Positions 18,292 to 25,000 of a DNA stretch of 25,000 bases are shown piece by piece; the first letter of the stretch is position 1; the number at the start of each line of letters is the position of its first letter. Source of the stretch: Halisarca cf. caerulea. Its lineage: Eukaryota; Porifera; Demospongiae; Chondrillida; Halisarcidae. The notes under the pieces were generated by a model. It did no database searches and was not told where the DNA came from. It saw nothing but the letters and a program-made list of their open reading frames with translations. The stretch lies in NCBI GenBank assembly GCA_963170055.1, contig CAUJGJ010000420.1:1-25000 (forward strand). Reading direction: 5' to 3'. Position numbers and translations under genes: made by a program.

Positions 18292-21200
18292 TAGCACCAC
18301 TGCACCCATGCAGTTCCACATACACAAATACGTACACACACATACATGCTGCATTAGGGAAACTTCATGCGTGTCTACTGTGATTGTGTGTGGTGCAAGT
18401 TACAAATACCAGTCTCAGCACCACCATACACAGTACTAAACAAGTACACTCGGAGAACACCAGAAACTTCATGTGCACATTAATTGATGGATGCATGTGG
18501 TGGTTGTGTTAAATATTGGTCTTAGCACCACCATACCCAGTGCTACACATGCAAATACACTCATAGCACTTCGGTAACTCATGCTTGTGTTCTGTGATGT
18601 GTGTGGTACTATAGTGTCACAGATTGGTGTTATTGCCACATCACTTCATAACTTCATGTGTGTCCATTGTGAATGGGTGTGGTGCTAGTCCCAAATACAG
18701 GTTTAATTTGGCACCACCATACCCAGAATATCCATGCAGTATTACATATACGTAATAATACATTCACAACACATTGGATACTTCATGTGTACATTCAGTG
18801 ATGTGTGCGGTGCTTGTACCAAAATATTGCTCTTATCACCACCTTACCTGGTATGACACAATTACACGTAACAGCACTTCAGAAACCTCATGTGTGTCTA
18901 TTATATAATTGGGAAAGGTTATTGTGCTAGTGCCAAATATTGGTCTTAGTACCACTATACCAAGTGCAACACAGACAAACTCACAGCAATATGGAAATCT
19001 CATTTTTGGCTTTTATGATGCGTGTAGTGCTGGTGGTCCACATTTATGTCAGCACCACCAGACCCATTGCTACACTAACATGTTGCATTTTGGAAATTTC
19101 ATGTGTGTCCATTGTGAATGTGTGTGGAGCAAGTGCCAAATACTAGTCTCAGCACCACCATACACCGTACAACCAAGTACATCAGAAACGTCACGTGTAC
19201 ATTAGCTAAAGCATGTGGTGCTTGTGCCAAATTTTGGTCTTAGTGTCATCATACACAGTACAACCCAATTACATGTACAGATATTCAGACACTTCATGTT
19301 TGTCCACTGTGAAAGTCTGCGCAATAGTGCCAAATACTGGTTTCAGCACCACCTTACACAGTACTACACAAGTATACTCAGAGCACATTTAAACTTCATG
19401 TGCACACTCAGTTGTGTACAGTGCTTGTGCCAAATAATGATTTTAACCACCATATAACCAGTACAACACTAATACACTCACAGCACTTCGAAGACTTTAT
19501 TAGATATTCAGCGATGTGTGTGGTGCTTGTGCCAAATATCAGTCTTAGCACCACCATACCAGGTGCTATACACAAATACACTCACAGCAATTTCGAAACC
19601 TCACTATTGTTCTTCGTCATGCATGCAGTGCTGGTGTCACATATTGGTGTTAGCAACAACACACCCAGTGCTACACAAATGCTACATTTCGGAAACTTCT
19701 TGTGTGCCCACTGTGAATATGTGTGGAGCAAGTGCCAAATACTGGTCTCAGCACCACCATACACCGTACAAAACAAGTATATTTACAGCACATAAGAAAC
19801 TCTGTGTGCATTCAGTCATGTGATGTTTGTGCCAACTATTGGTTTTAGCACCATCACGTCTTGTACTACACAAATACACTAACATGCCGCATTTCGGAAA
19901 CTTCATGCATGTGTCCGCTGTGAATACATGTAATGTTGGTGCCAGAGATTGGTGTCAGCACCACCACACCCAGTACTACACAAATACACTCACATGCTGC
20001 ATTTTGGAAACTTCCTGTGTATGTGTCCACTGTGAAAGTATGTGGTGCTGGTGTCTCACCACACCCAGTGCTACATGCACAAGTATACTCAAATACTGTA
20101 TTTCGAAAACTATGTATGTCCACTGTGTGTGTGTGTGTGTGGTGCTGGCCACAGACTGGTATTAACACCACCACATCGTACATGAATACACTCACAGCAA
20201 TTTCGAAAAGACATTTCGCTCTTTGTGATGCAGATGATGCTGGTGCCACACATTGATGTTAGCACCACCATACCCAGTGCCACACAAATACACTCACATG
20301 ATGCATTTTGCAAACTTCATGTGTGTCCATATGAATAATGTGTGTGAAGCTGGTGTCACAGACTGCTGTTAGCACCACCACACCCATTGCTACACAAATG
20401 CTACATTTCAGACTCTTCGTGTGTGTCCACTGTGAATATGTGTGGTGTAAGTGCTAAATGCTGGTCTCAGCACCACCATATACAGCAGTTTACACGAATA
20501 CACTCACAGAACATCGGAAACTCCATGTTTGTGTTCAGTGATGTGTGTGGTGTTGGGTCAAATATTGGTCTTAGCACCACTAAATCTATAGCCCTGCAGT
20601 AATACACTCACAGCATTTTGGCCTCATACTGTTTTTCATGATACGTGTGGTGCTGGTGCCACGAACTGGTGTTAGCACCACCACACCCAGTGCTACATAA
20701 ATTAGGGTTAATGCAAAGGAGTAGTACACAATAGTAAGCATGCAAATAAGGAAAATTCAAATAAAGAGAAAAAAATGCTACATAAACACACTCACAGAAC
20801 ATCAAAAACTTCATGTGTGCGCTCAGTGATGCGTGTGGTGCTTGTCTCAAACATTAGTTTTAGTCCCACCATGCATATCCAGTACCACACAAAATTATCA
20901 ATCACAGTAATTTTAAAACTTATTTTGCTCTTTGTGATGTGTGTGGTGCTGGTGCAACAGATTGGTGTTAGCACCACCACACCCAGTGCTACACAAATAC
21001 TCAAGTGATGCATTTTGGAAACTTCATGTGTGTCCACTGAGAATGTGCACGGAGCAAGTGCCGAATATTGGTCTCGGCACCAACATACACAGTAAATAGC
21101 AAGTAAACATACAGCTCATCAGAAAATCTATATGTGTACATACAGTGATGTATGTGGTGCTTTTGTCAATTATTGGTCTTAGCACCACCGCATCCACTAT

Positions 21201-23030
21201 ACTACACAATTACACACTTATATATAAACACATCAAAAACTAATACATACATACTGTGCAGGTGTGTGGTACTGTTGCCAAATTTTGCTCATAGTACCAC
21301 CATAGCTAGTGCTATTCAAATACACTCACAGCAATTTGGAAACTGATTTGTGGTTTTTGTGATGCATGTGGTGCTGGTACCACAGATTGGTGCTATAGCA
21401 CCACCACATTGCATGAGTGTTAAACAAAATACACACACATGATGCAATTATAATAGGAAACTCATTGAGAGTCCACTGTGAATATGTGTGGCCAGAGCAA
21501 GTGTTAAATACTGGTCTCGCCACCACTATACCCAGTATTACACAAACATCGGAAACTTCATGTGTGCGTTTAGTAATGTGTGTGGTCTAAATAATGCTCT
21601 TAGCATCGCCACACCCGGTGATACCCAAAATTAAATACACTCACAGCTACTTGAAAACTCATTCTGTTCTTTGTGATGTGTGTGGTGCTGGTGCCAAAGA
21701 TTGGTGTTAGCACCGTCACACCCAGTTATACACAAATACACTCAGAATACAGGATGCATTCCGGAAACTGTATCCACTGTGAATATGTTTGGTGCTGGTA
21801 TCACAGATTGGTGTTAGCACCACCACACCCATTGCTACACAAATACACAGACATGCTGCATTTCGGAAACTTCATGTGTGTCCTCTGTAAATGTTTGCGG
21901 TGCATGTGCCAAATACTGGTCACATGCACCATCAGACACAGTACTACACAAAATACACTTGCAGAACATCAGAAACTCTAGTGTGCATTCGGTGAATCAG
22001 ATATGTGTAGTACTAGTGCTCTTTGCATGCTCTTAGCACCAACATACCCAGTGCATGATATATAAATACACTCACAGCAATGTGTATGGTGTTGGTGCCA
22101 CAGATTGGTGTTAGCACCATGGTACCGAGTACTAAACAGATTCACTTACATACAGCAACTTGGAAACACCATGTGCATATATGTCCACTGTATGTGGCGC
22201 AAGTGCCAGATACTGGTCTTGGCACCACCATAATATACACAGTACTACACATATACACTAACAAAACATCGGAAACTCCATGTTTGCATTCAGTGATGTG
22301 TGTGGTGTTTGGGCCAAATATTGCTTATAGCACCATGCACCACACCCAGTGTGACACTATTACACACACAGCACTTCGGAACCTCATGTGTGTCCATTGT
22401 GAATATTTGTTGTGCTAGTGTCAAAACTTCGTCATAGCACCACCATACAAAGTGCTAAACAAATATAATTGCTTGCAGCACTTCAAAAACTCCATGTGAG
22501 TGATCAGTTATGTATGTGGTGCTTGTGCCAAATATATATTATTAGTCTTACAGCACCACCATAACCAGTGCTATACACAAATACACTTGCTTATAGAGCT
22601 AAGTTGTCGGAAACTTCATGTGTGTCCATAGTGAAGCTGTGCGGTCCAAAAGCCCTCTTTACACAGTACTAAAGAAATACACACAGAGAATATCTGAAAC
22701 TCAATGTGTGCATTCAGTAATGTGTGTGGTGTTCCTGCCAGATATTGGCCTTATAGCACCATCACACCCACTATTACAGAATTATGCACTTAAACAATTC
22801 TAAAACGTCATTACTGTGATCGAATATGTATACTACGTGACTAGTGCTAAATTAAATACATATATCCAATTTGCTCTTAGCACCACCAAATCCAGTGTAA
22901 CATGTACAGTTGCACTAATACACTCAAAGCAATTTGGAAACCTCATTATTGTTCGATGTGATGTGTGTGGTGCTGGTGCCACAGATTGGTGTTAGCACTA
23001 CACCCAGTGTTACATGCACAAATACAGTCA
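18292..23030. repeat. Degenerate satellite array, about 105-bp unit, roughly 45 copies
   Basis: The landmark AGCACCACCA and its variants recur at intervals mostly of 97-115 bp, for example at 19547, 19652, 19750, 19847, 19957, 20261, 20371, 20469, 20573 and 20674. Other shared blocks in each unit are TGTGTGGTGCT, GTGCCAAATA or GTGCCACAGATTGG, CCCAGTGCTACACAAATACA and GGAAACTTCATGTGTG. At least three unit types are visible: ACAGATTGGTGTTAGCACC, AATACTGGTCTCAGCACC and AATATTGGTCTTAGCACC. They are interspersed without a strict period. Short open frames inside are chance. Confidence 0.93.
20691..20786 (+). mobile_element. Short A-tailed insertion with 11-bp direct repeats inside the satellite
   Basis: TGCTACATAAA occurs at 20691-20701 and again at 20776-20786. 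Between them lie 74 bp (20702-20775) unrelated to the satellite unit, ending in an A-rich tail. Satellite sequence resumes in register after the second repeat (ACACACTCACAGAACATC). This is the structure of a tiny retroposed fragment (SINE-like or truncated) with a target-site duplication. The source family was not identified. Confidence 0.65.
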
Positions 23031-24825
23031 CACCCTATAGTTCATATTACTGCACTACCCCTAAAATAATCTGTGCATATGAATACTATGTTTTCTGGTA
23101 GGCCATCATTTAGCATGTTGTAAGTTGTAACATCAATTAGGCAGTATACCATTGGATGGGTGCGTGACTCCCTATACACTTGCAGAATAATGCTCCCATA
23201 AAAGACCACTTAATTGTGAACATTGTTGCCTGCTAGTGATTGACATGTTCGCATCTCAAAACGTTGTGAAATTAACAAGCAGACTCCTAATAGTATAATT
23301 CAGGTCATGCATACAAGTACACTGAATTGGGAGAGCACAAGATACAGACATTTTAAATCCCCCCACCTCATGAAATGTAAGTGTGCATTGAACCCGGAAA
23401 GGTCCATGGCCATTGATATTGTGATTGGCACCATTTATACCAATCCTTAGTTCAATTCCAGAACTTCAAGATGAGAGCATTCAAATCATATCAAATAAAA
23501 GGTCACAATTTTTTATGAATGCCATGTGTTTGAATAACTAGGGCCGTATACGTAGTGGCAATTGAAACTAATAAGTTGATGGTTTGCAAACAAGATCCGT
23601 GCTTAAAGTACAAAAACACTACTGTAACACCAACTTTGTAAGATTCCATGCAAGGCATTGCGCAAGTCCAAGTCATCCTAATAGGCTATAGCACATGGGT
23701 GCACGATTCTCAAACTTCTCATCATAATTGATTGTGAAATACAAGCCCATCACTAAAATATATATTCCAAGGGATCGCATGACCTAATTCTTCCTTTTGT
23801 ACCTAAAACCACTTCTACTATACATTCCTGTCTGCCAGCATCTGTTTAAACGATGAAACAGTGCAACCGTATTGAAAATTATCCTGGACTTGTACAGCTT
23901 GCCTTTTGTGCCCTGTAAACTTCTCTGAGTTGCATGGACTACCATGCAATGCCATGCAATTTCACTTCAGTGGTTCCTACAGAAGATCAAATTGTCAAAA
24001 TGAATATTACATAAAGGTGAGCTATACAGTCACTATATGACAAGCATGTAGCTTAAGACTGGACGTGCAAAACTCACAATCAAGCATGCATGATCATATA
24101 GTAAAACTGTTACATTTTTTTTGTTCAACAAAGCAGGATTGATTGTGGGTCATCAATCAATCAAAAGGGTCAATCATGCTCTTACTGCAACACTTAGCTG
24201 TTTCCAAGCCATGTAAGTACATCTACACACTCCTCACCAAGCTTACCCTCTGTACCTGACTGAATATGCTCAATGCTCCGAGCAAAGTCTGAGAGAGCTT
24301 TCTACAATTATGTCATCTGATTCTATAATCGTTTAAGTGACTCTTCTCCCTAAGCTGTAAAAAGGAACAGAGCACCTGATCTATACATTGAGCAGTTTCA
24401 ACACCAAATTCTATCGAAGTGAACAAAAGCTGGACCTTAAGCATGAGAATCACAAAGTTTAAGCTTGTAAACATTAAATTTAATCCTTTAATTGAGAATT
24501 TCAAATTAAACATGGCCTGTTATAGGTTGAAAATGAACACCTCTGAGCATTTTAGAATGGCTACCTGCAGTCCTTAATTCACTTATCATACACAAGGATT
24601 GTGCCGCTTAGTACAGCAGCCACAAAATTACAGATTCTCATAATATTATACCATGGCAAAAATCTACTATGCTCCTACACTGAATAATTAACAGAACAGT
24701 TCAGAGACACGTTGCTCATGTCTGTCTTCTTTCATTATACAAAAACCCATTCACTCAGCCTCCAAGTGAGGCTATCACTGAATTTAAACATACTAATATT
24801 TTATAAATTTATATTATATAAAGCC
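23031..24825. other. Unique non-coding sequence, with weak minus-strand exon-like pieces
   Basis: No firm gene. On the minus strand, 24302-24247 reads KALSDFARSIEHIQSGTEG between TTGTAG and GGTAAGC, and 24513-24313 contains SIEFGVETAQCIDQ and LREKSHLNDYRIR. These look somewhat protein-like and could be exons of a minus-strand gene entering from the right edge, but no family was recognised. 23031-24200 shows nothing. Confidence 0.3.
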
Positions 24826-25000
24826 TTAACAATACTTCTGGGATGGCACGTTATCTACTCCGTCCCCTTCTATGTTGTCTGGATTTCCTTCCAAGAGTGA
24901 TGACTCTCTTCGAGACAAACTTACCGAGACGTGCGAATAAAGAGCACGGTAGGACTTTTTCGTTCCGCTGTATCCGCAAATAACAACGAAATATGACAAC
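24826..25000 (-). CDS. Partial open frame at the right edge, possible exon(s)
   Basis: The minus strand from the edge is open for 58 codons to TAA at 24826. It contains GYSGTKKSYRALYSHVS, then a consensus donor GTAAGT (near 24919-24925), then SRRESSLLEGNPDNIEGDGV with further acidic residues. The donor suggests the exon may end at SHVS, the rest being intron. A second frame is also open over most of it, so the call is weak. No function is assigned. Confidence 0.22.
   Translation of the reverse strand, partial: LSYFVVICGYSGTKKSYRALYSHVSVSLSRRESSLLEGNPDNIEGDGVDNVPSQKYC

Noticed and set aside
20702..20708. TTAGGG as telomeric sequence
   Set aside because: Only a single TTAGGG copy at the start of a small insertion; no tandem telomere repeat.
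18909..22803. Many plus- and minus-strand open frames of 60-130 codons in the satellite
   Set aside because: They are unit-by-unit translations of a degenerate 105-bp repeat in several frames, with no consistent frame or conservation between units.
18292..23030. CRISPR-like array
   Set aside because: Units are contiguous, degenerate and about 105 bp with no short identical repeat separated by unique spacers, and the context is eukaryotic.

Overview
The window looks like non-coding-rich nuclear DNA from an animal. It has spliceosomal introns with GT/AG borders, long CA/GT microsatellites, several transposon families and a satellite array, and no bacterial operon structure. Short introns and a lineage-specific receptor family with NPxY tails suggest an early-branching marine invertebrate such as a demosponge. 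That placement is inference, not proof.

Left part (1-9700): the best genic signal is a plus-strand, single-pass membrane receptor-like gene. A cysteine-containing fibronectin type III-like exon (2015-2323) and a large exon (3240-4183, open again to 4651) can be joined in phase 1. The large exon encodes one transmembrane helix and a cytoplasmic tail built of tandem NPxY motifs. One or two short candidate exons lie upstream (745-841 and 1611-1719). A TAA stop at 4181-4183 sits exactly at the tyrosine codon of one NPAY motif; five more intact NPxY motifs follow it in the same frame. A decayed tandem copy follows: FN3-like exon 4791-5116 and TM/NPxY exon 9057-9695. Its intron is split by a 5'-truncated non-LTR retrotransposon (5848-8787) with a 13-bp target-site duplication. 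That retrotransposon is itself interrupted by a probable smaller insertion with terminal inverted repeats.

Middle (9700-15610): mostly non-coding. It holds a piggyBac-like non-autonomous element with TTAA ends (11257-12075) and a 2.96-kb TA-flanked element with perfect 21-bp terminal inverted repeats (12156-15112). The larger element contains a 26-bp minisatellite with G21 and G24 runs and fragments of an unrecognised, probably degraded gene. Two GT microsatellites lie here.

Right part (15610-25000): a minus-strand gene (16060-16908) has the same FN3-like, transmembrane, NPxY layout and the same phase-1 intron, but only one NPAY motif. It is therefore an inverted paralogue of the left gene. 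A hAT-like element (17383-18059) lies upstream of it. A degenerate satellite of about 105 bp (18292-23030, roughly 45 units) follows; most units can form a GGTGCT/AGCACC hairpin. One unit carries a 74-bp A-tailed insertion. The last 2 kb have no firm gene, only weak minus-strand exon-like open frames at the edge.

The most interesting system is this receptor family: membrane proteins with a Cys-rich FN3-like ectodomain and a tail that has grown from one NPxY motif to an array, which would present many PTB-domain or endocytic-adaptor docking sites.
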